Source: Deltaproteobacteria bacterium (GTDB lineage: Bacteria; Myxococcota_C; UBA6777). From it: 53,544 nt of DNA. The notes below the pieces were generated by a model. That model ran no database searches, was not told where the DNA came from, and was given only the letters and a program-made list of their open reading frames with translations. Shown in pieces: positions 34,985 to 47,004 of the stretch. Within the stretch, counting starts at the first letter, position 1. Each line of letters opens with the position of its first letter. Location: positions 1 through 53,544 of the forward strand of contig PCBK01000136.1 in assembly GCA_002731275.1 (NCBI GenBank), in the 5' to 3' direction. Both the position numbers and the translations under genes were made by a program.

Positions 34985-36274
34985 ATGTCTCAGACATTAT
35001 GGTGGCGATTGCGTTGGGTGCTTCTTGGGATCGCTCTGACCATGGGGATCGCGTTGTTGATCTCGATGGTGCTGGGCTACAACAGCACACAACGCATCTC
35101 GAAGAAGCTCGGACGTGCAGAAGGTTACGCGCTACTCAACGATATCCGTCGTGATCTCCAGGCCAGCCGTAAACGCATCGACACACCCACACTGCAAAGC
35201 ATCCTCAAAAAACGCAGCAAAGAGGGTCTTCACTTTATCGGTGCCTACAGACTCAGGGGACGGAATATCGCGAAGGCAGGGCGAGCAAAAGGATACACGA
35301 CTTTCCCTGTCCGACGAAAAGACCTGCTCGCGGATACACAATATCTCCCACACGGTCGCATCAGAATGTATATGCTCGGGCTCAAAAGAAGACCACACCC
35401 TTTCCGTCACTTTCGACGGCACAGGCACATCAGACCATGGCGCTTTCCTCGGAAGCGCCGACGCCCTCCCCTCCTGATCGTTGAATTTACACCACAATCG
35501 ACGACCTTTGTGCAAGAAGAGTCCGGACGCACCCTGCTCATCGGCGGCGGCGTCTTTATACTGTTACTCGTGATGATGGTAGGTTTCGCCATCCTGCTCA
35601 GACACCTCTCCAGACTGGAAGCCCAACGTCAACAACAACAACAACTCGCCGCGCTCGGTGAGATGTCCGCAGTCCTCGCACACGAGATCCGCAATCCTCT
35701 CACCTCTCTCAAGGGGCATGCACAGCTGCTCGAAGAGATGCTCGAAGGAGACAAACTTCACACAAAAGCCGAGCGCGTCGTACAGGAAGCCGTGAGACTT
35801 GAGACCCTCAGTGGACAACTCCTCGACTTCGTCAAGGCTGAACAACTCCAACGTGAACCTGTCCAGCTCGTGACGCTCGTCCGCGAGCTGATCGCGACTT
35901 TTGAGACCGAGCAGATCAGACTCCACACAGACACCGCACCTGAGACATGGCCCGTCGATAAGATGAAGTTCAGACAGATCCTCGCCAACATCCTGGAGAA
36001 CGCCCTTCAAGCCTCTCCAGAGAGTGGCAATGTCGACCTTACGCTCTCACAAAGAGGGTCTTCATTGTCCATCCTGATCACAGACCAGGGTGAAGGCATC
36101 CCGGCCGACAAACTAGAACATATCTTCACGCCATTTGTGACATCAAGGCTCCACGGGACGGGGCTTGGCCTGGCCATCACGCGCCGTCTTGTCGAACTTC
36201 ATCACGGCACAATTACAGCCTCCAATCGAAAGGAAGGTGGGGCTCAGTTTGCCATCACGCTGCCCAAAACGTAG
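34985..36274 (+). CDS. Sensor histidine kinase (ZraS/NtrB-like) with His/Arg-rich periplasmic segment
   Basis: 429 residues. TM1 at about residues 8-32 and TM2 at about 180-203 bracket a periplasmic domain. That domain ends in a His/Arg-rich stretch (RRPHPFRHFRRHRHIRPW), a possible metal or polyanion sensor. HisKA follows with ALGEMSAVLAHEIRNPL (His near 234), then the N box ANILENALQASPES, G1 ITDQGEGIPAD, F box and GTGLGLAITRRLVE. No PAS or HAMP domain is obvious. A strong AAAGGAGG precedes the ATG. The NtrC-type regulator gene begins 91 bases downstream, and the pair resembles ZraS-ZraR. The metal-sensing role is inference from the His-rich loop and the ZraP-like target. Confidence 0.88.
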   Translation: MSQTLWWRLRWVLLGIALTMGIALLISMVLGYNSTQRISKKLGRAEGYALLNDIRRDLQASRKRIDTPTLQSILKKRSKEGLHFIGAYRLRGRNIAKAGRAKGYTTFPVRRKDLLADTQYLPHGRIRMYMLGLKRRPHPFRHFRRHRHIRPWRFPRKRRRPPLLIVEFTPQSTTFVQEESGRTLLIGGGVFILLLVMMVGFAILLRHLSRLEAQRQQQQQLAALGEMSAVLAHEIRNPLTSLKGHAQLLEEMLEGDKLHTKAERVVQEAVRLETLSGQLLDFVKAEQLQREPVQLVTLVRELIATFETEQIRLHTDTAPETWPVDKMKFRQILANILENALQASPESGNVDLTLSQRGSSLSILITDQGEGIPADKLEHIFTPFVTSRLHGTGLGLAITRRLVELHHGTITASNRKEGGAQFAITLPKT

Positions 36275-36365
36275 GATATGCGGTGGCCCTTTTGCCAAGT
36301 CAGGATGTAGCGAGTGACATACACAAGCCGTTAGAGTTGAAAGAGAATGTGGAAGGAAGAAAGAG

Positions 36366-37691
36366 ATGAGCCGACTCCTAATCGTCGACGATGAAGAAGG
36401 GATCCGTAGTTTTATCGCCGAGGTGCTCGAATTAGACGGGTACACAGTCAGCACCGCGTCCAACGGTCGTGAGGCGCTCGATCAACTCGAAGAGCAGGTC
36501 TTCTCTTTGCTCCTGACGGATCTTCGGATGCCCAAGATGGATGGTATGGAGCTGATCAAACGCGCCAAGGCACTCCAACCAGAGCTCGTGGTCATCGTGC
36601 TCACAGCACATGGGACCGTGGACACAGCGGTCGAAGCGATGAAGTACGGTGCCTTTGACTTCCTCCAAAAGCCGCTTGAGAGTCCCAAAGCGCTCCGTAC
36701 ACTTGTCACCAAAGCCCTCGCACACCGCAAAAACCTTGACCAAGAAGTCCACACACAGCGGCCTGACAGCCTCGCCCTGACGTACGGTGCGCCTGCGATG
36801 GTTCCTATTCTCGATGCGCTGCAAAAAGTCGCACGGACCAAAGCCACAGTCCTTATCACAGGTGAAAGTGGGACCGGGAAGGAGGTCACAGCGCAGACCA
36901 TTCATAAGTGGAGTCCGCGGTCAGAGCATCCATTTGTCGCGATCAACTGTGCCGCTTTGTCAGAGCATCTATTAGAGAGCGAACTGTTTGGGCATGAAAA
37001 AGGAGCCTTCACAGGTGCATCAGAGCAACGCATTGGACGCATCGAACAGGCCGAAGGTGGGACGTTCTTTCTCGACGAAATTGGTGAGTTAAAACCCTCT
37101 CTTCAGGCCAAGCTGTTGCGCGTGTTGCAAGAGAAAACCTACGAACGTGTCGGTGGAAACAAAACACTCTCATGTGACGTCAGATGGATCGCTGCGACCA
37201 ACAGAGATCTGCTCGAGCTCGTCTCAGAGGGTCTCTTTCGGGAAGACCTCTACCACCGCCTCGCAGTCTTTCCGATCGAGCTACCTCCCTTGAGAGAGCG
37301 CAGGGAGGACATCCTCCCTCTCGCACAAACACTCCTCCACAGGATCGGTGATGAGCTGGGCTACCCTCAGATCACGCTCAGCGAAGATGTAAAGGAGACA
37401 CTACCAACGTGGGATTGGCCTGGGAATGTACGCGCGCTCTCCAACGCTCTGAAACGCGCAGCCATCCTCTCCGGCAATGGACATATCACCCTCGAACACA
37501 TTCAACCACCCACATCGACGCCAACACAGACGACCTCATTGGAGACACCACAGAGTCTCGCAGACCTCGAAAAACAGGCGATCGTCGAAGCACTTCAAGC
37601 TGTTGATGGGAACAGGCGAAAAGCAGCAGAGGTCCTGGGGATTGGACTCCGCACTCTCTACGACAAACTCAAAAAATACAAACTCAACTGA
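36366..37691 (+). CDS. Sigma-54-dependent response regulator (NtrC/ZraR-like)
   Basis: 441 residues in three domains. The receiver (1-120) has acidic pocket DDEE, phosphoacceptor Asp52 in LLLTDLRMP, Thr in VLTAHG and Lys in LQKP. The AAA+ domain (about 135-370) has Walker A GESGTGKE, the sigma-54 contact loop GAFTGA, Walker [13 protein letters not shown] and the arginine-finger region [23 protein letters not shown]. The C-terminal Fis-type helix-turn-helix (about 395-441) reads [24 protein letters not shown]. Phosphorylated by the adjacent kinase, it should drive sigma-54 promoters. Such a promoter with two palindromic sites lies directly downstream, before the CpxP/Spy-like gene. Confidence 0.96.
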   Translation: MSRLLIVDDEEGIRSFIAEVLELDGYTVSTASNGREALDQLEEQVFSLLLTDLRMPKMDGMELIKRAKALQPELVVIVLTAHGTVDTAVEAMKYGAFDFLQKPLESPKALRTLVTKALAHRKNLDQEVHTQRPDSLALTYGAPAMVPILDALQKVARTKATVLITGESGTGKEVTAQTIHKWSPRSEHPFVAINCAALSEHLLESELFGHEKGAFTGASEQRIGRIEQAEGGTFFLDEIGELKPSLQAKLLRVLQEKTYERVGGNKTLSCDVRWIAATNRDLLELVSEGLFREDLYHRLAVFPIELPPLRERREDILPLAQTLLHRIGDELGYPQITLSEDVKETLPTWDWPGNVRALSNALKRAAILSGNGHITLEHIQPPTSTPTQTTSLETPQSLADLEKQAIVEALQAVDGNRRKAAEVLGIGLRTLYDKLKKYKLN

Positions 37692-37718
37692 AACCAACCC
37701 AAAGCACCACAGCAGGTC

Positions 37719-37757
37719 GTGCAGAATCCGCACGTGCCATCCATGCAGAATCCGCAC
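37719..37757 (+). promoter_or_regulatory. Two enhancer-type palindromic sites upstream of the sigma-54 promoter
   Basis: GTGCAGAATCCGCAC (37719-37733) and ATGCAGAATCCGCAC (37743-37757) are near-identical direct repeats, each a TGC-N7-GCA dyad. Their starts are 24 bases apart, and they end about 90-110 bases upstream of the -12 element, the usual position for NtrC-family binding sites. The regulator encoded just upstream is the likely ligand. Confidence 0.65.
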
Positions 37758-37831
37758 TCTCCCCCACACTCCCTCTCAAACAAAAACAATAACAATCTGT
37801 TTCTACGATACTTTTTCATTTTACATATTGT

Positions 37832-37846
37832 GGAATGGAGCTTGCG
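37832..37846 (+). promoter_or_regulatory. Sigma-54 (-24/-12) promoter
   Basis: TGGAATGGAGCTTGC has the GG (-24) and GC (-12) doublets exactly ten bases apart and keeps TGG, A5, G7 and TTGC of the consensus TGGCACG-N4-TTGC. A start site near 37858 would give a leader of about 77 bases for the CpxP/Spy-like gene. Confidence 0.75.
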
Positions 37847-37897
37847 ATAGGGTCAGGGCGAGCAGAGGCAAAGAACTCTGAAAGGTATCCAAACCGA

Positions 37898-37912
37898 GGT
37901 GAATCATTCACC
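37898..37912. promoter_or_regulatory. Palindrome in the 5' leader of the CpxP/Spy-like gene
   Basis: GGTGAATCATTCACC is a perfect 7-bp dyad around one base, 22 bases before the start codon and downstream of the predicted transcript start. It could be a repressor operator or a small RNA hairpin. Confidence 0.4.
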
Positions 37913-37934
37913 CACAAATACAGGAGTCAAAACA

Positions 37935-38504
37935 ATGAAAACATTGTTGAAAGCAGGAGTGCTTACTTTGATCGGTGCGATGTTGATTCTTCCCGGACAA
38001 TCCGATGCCCATCGCGGTCGCTGGAAAAAACGTCGGGGCAAAAAGTGCGGTCGCATGTTGATGAAGGCACCTTCCTGGAAGCTCAAAGAAAAGATCGGCT
38101 TAAATGACGAGCAGATCACCAAACTCAAGGCCTTGCGGACGAGCACAAAGAAGCAGATCATCCCCATTCGTTCACAGATCAAGCTGCTTCGTATCGACAT
38201 GAAGAATCTCCTCGACAGCAAAACCGTCGACCAAAAAAAGGTCCTCGCGCTTGTCCAGAAGATCCATGACCTGAAAGGCAAGGCCAAAATTATCCGTGTC
38301 AAATCAAAACTCGCGGTCAAAAGTCTCTTGACCCCTGAGCAACTTCAAAAGATGAAGACATACCGTCGCGGGAAAAGATTCGGTCGTCGTGGAAGAAGAT
38401 TTGGTCGTCGTGGCCGCTTTGGACGACGAGGTCGCTTTGGACGACACGGTCGCTTTGGCCACAAAAGAGGTCACAAAGGTGGCTTCAAACATGACAAGTT
38501 CTAA
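37935..38504 (+). CDS. Periplasmic CpxP/Spy/ZraP-like (LTxxQ) stress protein with RG-rich tail
   Basis: 189 residues from the ATG at 37935, with AGGAG eight bases upstream. A signal peptide (MKTLLKAGVLTLIGAMLILPGQSDA) is followed by a helical core with two LTxxQ-type segments: GLNDEQITKLKALR and LTPEQLQKMKTYRR. This is the hairpin of the Spy/CpxP/ZraP chaperone family. The last 50 residues are repeats of GRRGRFGR with several His, giving a highly basic, possibly metal- or anion-binding tail. Position behind a sigma-54 promoter and a ZraSR-like pair makes it the probable target and feedback partner of that system, as ZraP is in enterobacteria. The arrangement here is collinear rather than divergent. 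Confidence 0.82.
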   Translation: MKTLLKAGVLTLIGAMLILPGQSDAHRGRWKKRRGKKCGRMLMKAPSWKLKEKIGLNDEQITKLKALRTSTKKQIIPIRSQIKLLRIDMKNLLDSKTVDQKKVLALVQKIHDLKGKAKIIRVKSKLAVKSLLTPEQLQKMKTYRRGKRFGRRGRRFGRRGRFGRRGRFGRHGRFGHKRGHKGGFKHDKF

Positions 38505-38539
38505 TCCCACTCACCCCCTCCAACGTCCCCACTCACCAC

Positions 38540-38986
38540 TCACAACGTAGCTCTTCGTCTGACTCTTACAAACACGAGGAAGACACCACACATCAACATG
38601 GACAGTGGTAACGAGCTTCCGGCGACTTTGCTGCACCCACCAGGCTTGACACATACCTTGGTGAGTATGCAGCTCCCCTTGCCACACTTCCCTTTGCTAT
38701 CGCACAACCCAATCACCTCATTGACAGTAAAGCGTCCGCCCCTCGAAGAGCCCTGCTTTTTGTGGATGCACAGCGCGAGCTGCTTGCACTTACCGCCTTT
38801 CAAAGAACACTTCTTCGTACAAGATGCCACACCACAATATGGACCAGCGTGACCAGTCCTTGGTACGGCCCCCTTCGGACAAAAAGCAGGTGGACCAGGG
38901 ACCGCATCGGCCATAACATCACCTGCAATCAACAACCCCATAACGAAAGCGCCCATCATCAAAAGTCTTCTCATCAACATTGTCAC
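38540..38986 (-). CDS. Small secreted protein with MYXO-CTERM-like sorting tail
   Basis: 148 residues. A signal peptide (RRLLMMGAFVMGLLIAGDVMA) precedes a Cys-rich middle containing CPKGAVPRTGHAGPYCG and CTKKCSLKGGKCKQLALC. The C-terminus is a Cys-Ser (GGCSKVAG), a hydrophobic helix (LPLSMLMCGVFLVFV) and an Arg cluster (RVRRR), the layout of MYXO-CTERM-type sorting signals. GGAGGA lies five bases before the GTG at 38986; an ATG two codons later is also possible. It is probably a surface-displayed protein of unknown function. Confidence 0.7.
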   Translation of the reverse strand: MTMLMRRLLMMGAFVMGLLIAGDVMADAVPGPPAFCPKGAVPRTGHAGPYCGVASCTKKCSLKGGKCKQLALCIHKKQGSSRGGRFTVNEVIGLCDSKGKCGKGSCILTKVCVKPGGCSKVAGSSLPLSMLMCGVFLVFVRVRRRATL

Positions 38987-39033
38987 TCAGTTCCTCCATT
39001 TGCATCGGTTCTACAACGTGATTCACAGCAGGC

Positions 39034-41142
39034 TTATTTGGGAGCATATCCCAACAGCATGTCCTTGTTTTGCCCTTCACATGTCGTAGAGGGCGAGATA
39101 AAATGATCCTGACCATTGCCAACACGACAACGATACAACGCGACAGTGTTACTCTGCTGCGAAGTATAGATATAACCGACAGGTCCAAGCATCTCCTGGT
39201 TCTCACAGTTGAGCGCCGGGGTGATGATGTTGTGTTGCCCCACGCGACACTCATACAACATACGTGTACCAGCCTTTGGTTCCCGGAACAACCGCCATGA
39301 GGACTCCACTTTAAATCCCGCCGGTGGCACACGTGTTGACGCCCAATGCCCACGAGTCGTGTGTGCGTACCGCGTGAGCTTCGTGTAGGGAAGCTGCTCA
39401 AAACCACACGATAACTTCGGTGGATTCAGGTCGTTGCGGTTGGCCAAAGCCCACACAGCCCACGCTGGCTTCGCGGTCCCATTGCTCTCGCGGAGTCCTG
39501 CGGCGAGGCCTGCGTTGACTTCGACTGGATGATCCGACATCCGGTGGTAGATGAAGCTCTCAATCCCTGGTGTCCCGAGAATATTCTTGAAGGCATCACA
39601 TAGCGCCGTCGCCTGTTGTTGTGGAGACGCTGGTGAGACAGAATTGATCCCATTTTCGGTCAACTGGATCTGCCACGCACTCGGTGTACTCGGGAAGTTT
39701 TGCCGAAGCCATCCAGCCAGGACACCGAGGTTACCAAATGTCACTTTGGGAAAATCATCAGGAGAAAATGTTGCGCTCCGCAAATTGGGTGGATAGGAGT
39801 GAAACGCCACACGCCACTTACGTGAGCCAGCCTTTGCTGCGACACCCTTCAACAGGGTCATCCCACTGAGCAGAGGATTTTGTGCGGTCGGTTTGTTGAA
39901 CGCAGTCCCAAAGTGATGATCCAATGAGATCAAAACCTTTGCGTGTGGTTGTTCTTTGGTGATCTTGTCGTAGGCAGCGTTGTAATTATCCGCGTAGGTG
40001 TTGATCCATGTCGTCTTGTCACACGCCACTCCCTGACCACAACCCACATCAAACCAGTCGTTGGCGTTGACTTCATTGTGGATCACAAAGTCTGCGACGC
40101 GACCGACCCCATTGAGGCCATTGTAACGTTTGGCGATCATGCCTGTAAAACGCGCATAATCAGAAGCTTTATTTGGCGCACAAAAGATCTCAAATCCCGT
40201 TGTCGCAGGTGAACAAATTCTCCCTTTTCTTGCCCATCCAGGTACGCCATACAACACACCCGTCACAACAACGCCTTTTGCAGAATAGGCTTTGATCTCA
40301 TTCTCAACGTGCTGCTGTAACTTGAAACAATGGTTGTCATAAGTGATCTCATTGCTCGCACAAGGAGGCGACTTCACCGAAGGCTCCCAACTTGCCCAGA
40401 CAAGGTTTACAGCGATCCGCCCGACATTGTTCCCGATCACATCAGCGCGATTGGGCCAAAAGTCCGGTTGCAATCCTTTGATGTGATACAAACTCTTGCT
40501 TGGGTAGGGCAAAGGTTGCACCTGACAACCAGAACCTTGCTGGCATGTCCCGCCGCAGCCATCGGACGCACCACACGCTTTCCCTGCACAGAGCGCCTCA
40601 CAACAACGTCCCTGATAACAACTCCCCTTCTGGCAATCTACTTTTTGAGAACATTTTTTCCCAACAGCACAAGGAGCACAATCGTCCCCACCACAATCGA
40701 CGTCAGTCTCCTTCCCATTTTTTTGGTTATCCTGACAAGATGGTTGTGGGGTTGTGTCTGTTTGGGGTCGTTCGGGAACACGCAGCTCTGTGGGAGGTGG
40801 CTCGGGTGTATTGGTCTCTGCAGGCCCCGACTCAGCGGGTAGCTCTTGAAGTCCAACATCTTGGGAGTGTTCGGTATGATTTGATTGCTCTGAGGTGGAT
40901 CGCTCCGAGGGAGCCGTCTCCACAGACGCTGCCTCTGGACTCTCAGGGAGACTTGATGAGTCGACTGTTCCAGAGTCAGCAGAATCGGAGAGCAAGGACT
41001 CTTGCGCACGATGTGATTCTGCGATGGATTCGTTGGGTGTGGACTCAAGTGGTCGCCTTCGACCTTCGCAGGAGACAACGACAAAGAGCATCGATGTCAA
41101 AAGAAGAAAAACAAGTGGCCGACATGTTGTGTGATTCTCCAT
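39034..41142 (-). CDS. Lipoprotein with Cys-rich linker, putative glycoside hydrolase domain and C-terminal HF-type repeats
   Basis: 702 residues from the ATG at 41142 (AAAGGAG upstream). The signal peptide ends in VVVSC. A Ser/Glu/Pro-rich spacer precedes a Cys-rich module (NGKETDVDCGGDDCAPC and CGASDGCGGTCQQGSGC). Residues about 225-600 look like a (beta/alpha)8 glycoside hydrolase: RIAVNLVWASWEP, then FVIHNEVNANDW with a candidate acid/base Glu, and IQLTENGINS with a candidate nucleophile Glu. It is reminiscent of the DUF5722 and GH5/GH39 groups. The end carries two repeats with YECRVG/YRCRVGNGQDHFISPSTTCEG, a lectin-like module seen in secreted proteins. It is probably a surface polysaccharide-active enzyme. 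Confidence 0.72.
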   Translation of the reverse strand: MENHTTCRPLVFLLLTSMLFVVVSCEGRRRPLESTPNESIAESHRAQESLLSDSADSGTVDSSSLPESPEAASVETAPSERSTSEQSNHTEHSQDVGLQELPAESGPAETNTPEPPPTELRVPERPQTDTTPQPSCQDNQKNGKETDVDCGGDDCAPCAVGKKCSQKVDCQKGSCYQGRCCEALCAGKACGASDGCGGTCQQGSGCQVQPLPYPSKSLYHIKGLQPDFWPNRADVIGNNVGRIAVNLVWASWEPSVKSPPCASNEITYDNHCFKLQQHVENEIKAYSAKGVVVTGVLYGVPGWARKGRICSPATTGFEIFCAPNKASDYARFTGMIAKRYNGLNGVGRVADFVIHNEVNANDWFDVGCGQGVACDKTTWINTYADNYNAAYDKITKEQPHAKVLISLDHHFGTAFNKPTAQNPLLSGMTLLKGVAAKAGSRKWRVAFHSYPPNLRSATFSPDDFPKVTFGNLGVLAGWLRQNFPSTPSAWQIQLTENGINSVSPASPQQQATALCDAFKNILGTPGIESFIYHRMSDHPVEVNAGLAAGLRESNGTAKPAWAVWALANRNDLNPPKLSCGFEQLPYTKLTRYAHTTRGHWASTRVPPAGFKVESSWRLFREPKAGTRMLYECRVGQHNIITPALNCENQEMLGPVGYIYTSQQSNTVALYRCRVGNGQDHFISPSTTCEGQNKDMLLGYAPK

Positions 41143-41204
41143 CACAAAAAGACTCCTTTGTACATCCAAGGGTCAAAGCAGGAAGTCCGCTAGAGGCATA
41201 CGGT

Positions 41205-41609
41205 CTACGTGTCGGATGACTCAGTTGAAGAGTGTGCAAGCCACAACAGCACCAAGCCAATAGCAGGAGGTGCCCCTTGGATCACAGTGCCAGCGATCTT
41301 CCCTGTGGAGACGAGCAGGATCACAGACGCCCCGAACATCGAGAGCAAACAAAATGCGACAACAGCGAGCCCTTCTCGTGCTCGTTCGGAGGAACGCATC
41401 AAGAACAATCCAACAAAAACACCGATGGCCAAAAACAAATTGTAGAAGCCCTGATTGTACGCGAGTACAGTTGTAAATTCGATGGTTTGAGATGTTTGTT
41501 GAAAGAGTTTCATAACAGCAGGTGTCTTCCACAAGAAGCTCTCCATGACAAAAAACAAAACGTGAAACAAACCAGCGAGTCCTGCCAAGATCTTTGCGAC
41601 AGTGTTCAT
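41205..41609 (-). CDS. DUF1304 family membrane protein
   Basis: 134 residues with four membrane helices. The pattern LAGLAGLFHVLFFVMESFLW, LAYNQGFYNLFLAIGVFVG and the closing GTVIQGAPPAIGLVLLW is characteristic of the DUF1304 family of small inner-membrane proteins of unknown function. AAGGATAGG precedes the ATG. No functional partner is evident nearby. Confidence 0.88.
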   Translation of the reverse strand: MNTVAKILAGLAGLFHVLFFVMESFLWKTPAVMKLFQQTSQTIEFTTVLAYNQGFYNLFLAIGVFVGLFLMRSSERAREGLAVVAFCLLSMFGASVILLVSTGKIAGTVIQGAPPAIGLVLLWLAHSSTESSDT

Positions 41610-41937
41610 TCAACCTATCCTTCTGTGTGGGTTGTGTTTGTGGAGTGGGACTATATCACAAAAAAGTACATATGGAAGGAGAGCTGGAGATTGGATGAGA
41701 GAGGATTGAAATGAGCTATTGGTGATGGCTTCATGTTGTACGAATTTGCGATTCGTCTCGACAAGACTTCTCCACAAAAGCAAGAAGCGCTTTGGCTGAA
41801 ATGCCGGTCTCCCCATTCCAAAGGCATAGCCAGTGGCAGGGAGCTTTGACGAGAAGGAATCACATCTTATGTAGAGGCTTATAGTGGAGAGAAAAGGAGA
41901 GGAGGACTTTGGAAGGGAGAGAAAGCGAGAAAGAAGC
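41610..41937. other. Intergenic region without a supported gene
   Basis: About 328 bases between two minus-strand genes. Frames crossing it have no ribosome site or family features. A GTACGAATTTGCGATTCGTC stretch near 41736-41755 has a weak ACGAA/TTCGT inverted repeat. Nothing else stands out. Confidence 0.45.
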
Positions 41938-42435
41938 TCAGCCCCCAGTCGCGGCTTTCACAAAGACACCGAGCCAGTATGCGGTGCAAACCATGTATGC
42001 ACCGATAGCAGGTGCTGCGCAAGCCCCAGAGACTTTGAATCCACCTGCAACTGCAAATCTTCTTTTGTCTTTACAGATCTGTCCATTTGTGCTGTTTCGA
42101 GCTCGTGACACACAAGATTTACGGACATCGGCTTTTTTAAGGCGACAAGGAACACGATCACGAATTCTCAGGGACGAGCAACTCTTAATAGAAGAGCGAT
42201 ATGAGCTCCAGCAACGCTTGATTGTATCTCGTACTCCCCGACATGCTCTGTTGGCAGATTCTTTCGAGGACTTGAATTTTGCCGCCTGTGTTTTACATGC
42301 TCCGCCCTTATCAGCGATCTTTTTTGCTGCTGCTGCGATGGCATCCTGACATGGATCAGCTGATGCAACAGTGGAAAACAACATCACCGCAGCAAATGTA
42401 GAGAACAGAAACAGAATGGCTTTTTGCAATTTCAT
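41938..42435 (-). CDS. Secreted basic Cys-containing protein, unknown function
   Basis: 165 residues. A clear signal peptide (MKLQKAILFLFSTFAAVMLFSTVASA) is followed by a mature part rich in Lys, Arg, Ser and Cys with about nine Cys, for example RACRGVRDTIKRCWSSYRSSIKSCSSL. It ends in a hydrophobic Gly/Ala stretch (GACAAPAIGAYMVCTAYWLGVFVKAA). The terminal segment could be a membrane-active or anchoring helix. TAGGAG precedes the ATG. No family was recognised. Confidence 0.7.
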   Translation of the reverse strand: MKLQKAILFLFSTFAAVMLFSTVASADPCQDAIAAAAKKIADKGGACKTQAAKFKSSKESANRACRGVRDTIKRCWSSYRSSIKSCSSLRIRDRVPCRLKKADVRKSCVSRARNSTNGQICKDKRRFAVAGGFKVSGACAAPAIGAYMVCTAYWLGVFVKAATGG

Positions 42436-42696
42436 TTGAAACTCCTAAGATCTGGAAATGACGTTGGGTACACTGCAACAATTAGATGCAGTCTCGAAAA
42501 GAAAAGAGCGCAATGAGCATGCTGCCGGACGACGAAGCAGAGGGGAAGAACCGCATGCCTCGTCATGACATGGTGATTATGTTTTGACAGTCACACTCAT
42601 CAGCTTTCGGACACTAAGTGCAGTCCGTCGTCAGATCAGATTCAACTTTTTCAAAAAAGTCATACTCTCATGATTTTCAAATGTTTTTAACTCAGT

Positions 42697-43107
42697 TCAT
42701 TTTTCAGGCGTCCATTGTGGCGAAGCGATCACATCATAGATACCATCCTCTCCTTGCACACTCACTTGGACAGAGATCGCTTTCCCGACAGAGCTCGCAT
42801 CAAAGACATTGATTGGAGGCTCTTTACAAGTGACACTCTCTCCTTGTTGCCAGAGACCGTCACTGTTTGCGTCGGCGTGTGTACACGAAAGTTCATAATT
42901 CTTTCCCTCCGCGTTTTTTGCAGTGATCGAGATCTTCGCAAACGAAAAAGCCTCTTCACCGACATCGAAGTGAAGCGCAAAGAGATTGTCATCGCCTTGA
43001 TCAGTGAGCGCATCGCTATGCTCTTTCAAGGAAAGCTCGGTGGAGGGTGCGGACCCACACGCAGAAAGACACAACATACAACAAAAACACATCATCATTC
43101 GAAACAT
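42697..43107 (-). CDS. Small lipoprotein, unknown function
   Basis: 136 residues. A Met/Cys-rich signal peptide ends in lipobox CLSAC. The mature part is acidic and beta-rich, with an EF-hand-like or dockerin-like loop HADANSDGLWQQGE that might bind calcium, and it ends in ASPQWTPEK. AAGGAG lies six bases before the ATG. No family was recognised. Confidence 0.65.
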   Translation of the reverse strand: MFRMMMCFCCMLCLSACGSAPSTELSLKEHSDALTDQGDDNLFALHFDVGEEAFSFAKISITAKNAEGKNYELSCTHADANSDGLWQQGESVTCKEPPINVFDASSVGKAISVQVSVQGEDGIYDVIASPQWTPEK

Positions 43108-43580
43108 ACACTTCTCCTTTTACAATGGGGATATGCAATACACTTCTTGGAATTTTGGACCCATCTCGAAAAGACAGTCCTTAGGATTGTTGTGTGTTCG
43201 AACAGTCAACAACATGCAATTTCAACAACACATACCCCACTCCACAATCAATCATGACACAACCCGACAAAAAAGAGACGATACAACCGCCCCCTCAGAG
43301 GGGAATCTGTTGTGTTTCTTGATGAAAAAGATTTTTCAAAAAAAAACGAACCATCCCCACTCCCACACGTATCAATGTGGGTTCGAGCAAAGCATACCAA
43401 ACGAAAACATCCAACCAATCCCACGGTTATAAAACAATGAAGTAATCTAGCCCCCCAACAAAGTGCCCATTCAACAACACAACGAAAGAGATCACCTGCC
43501 AACAAACCCTTTTTGATGGTTGGCAGGAATGAGCACCCATATCGCGCCTTGTCGAGGAAGAGACATCGATGTCTCGACAT

Positions 43581-43683
43581 CGGCGAAGTGGACGCCTCGC
43601 GAAGTAACATCGTACAAACATGATGTGACATTTCCCCGTATGGTCGAATGTTACGTCCAACGACAATGTCTTGTATTTTTTCG
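43581..43683 (+). repeat. Dispersed repeat, second copy of the element at 6981-7080
   Basis: Shared blocks in the same order as at 6981-7080 include CGAAGTGG, a GCG(A/G)AGTAA block, CATGATGT, CATTT followed by CCCCGTA, GGTCG, GTCC and TTGTAT. Identity is roughly 65-75% by eye with few gaps. Confidence 0.65.
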
Positions 43684-43719
43684 AGAGAGTGCCACAAGGG
43701 CTATTGGTGTTCGCTATTT

Positions 43720-43738
43720 GACAACAGAAGAGCATGGT
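43720..43738 (+). other. 5' arm of an 18-bp processing-type stem flanking the 23S-like RNA
   Basis: GACAAcAGAAGAGCATGGT pairs with ACCATGCTCTTCTTTGTC at 46973-46990, with one bulged C. Twelve of the pairs are contiguous and perfect. Such long flanking stems are RNase III substrates in rRNA operons. Confidence 0.75.
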
Positions 43739-43774
43739 CAAATGAAGCGGTGAGAGAACCTATCTCGACCGCTC

Positions 43775-46968
<3,194 letters not shown>

Positions 46969-46972
46969 AACA

Positions 46973-46990
46973 ACCATGCTCTTCTTTGTC
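46973..46990 (+). other. 3' arm of the processing-type stem flanking the 23S-like RNA
   Basis: ACCATGCTCTTCTTTGTC, four bases after the 23S-like 3' end, is complementary to 43720-43738 with one bulge. The stem encloses only this RNA, so it is processed as its own unit. Confidence 0.75.
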
Positions 46991-47004
46991 ATCTTTCCCC
47001 CTCT

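Larger units (their letters stand above)
43108..43774 (+). other. Leader region of the 23S-like gene with several inverted repeats
   Basis: No supported protein gene. From left to right: a CCCCTC/GAGGGG dyad near 43290; a perfect 9-bp hairpin CCTGCCAAC/GTTGGCAGG (43495-43503 with 43519-43527); a palindrome GAGACATCGATGTCTC (43560-43575); the dispersed repeat copy 43581-43683; the 5' arm of a processing-type stem (43720-43738); and a leader hairpin GCGGTGAGA/TCTC-g-ACCGC (43747-43772). A TTGACA occurs at 43718 but without a matching -10 element, so the promoter is not located. There is no 16S rRNA or tRNA here. Confidence 0.6.

Noticed and set aside
43718-43746. rRNA promoter with TTGACA at 43718
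   Set aside because: No matching -10 element at 16-18 bases, and the site lies inside the 5' arm of the processing stem.
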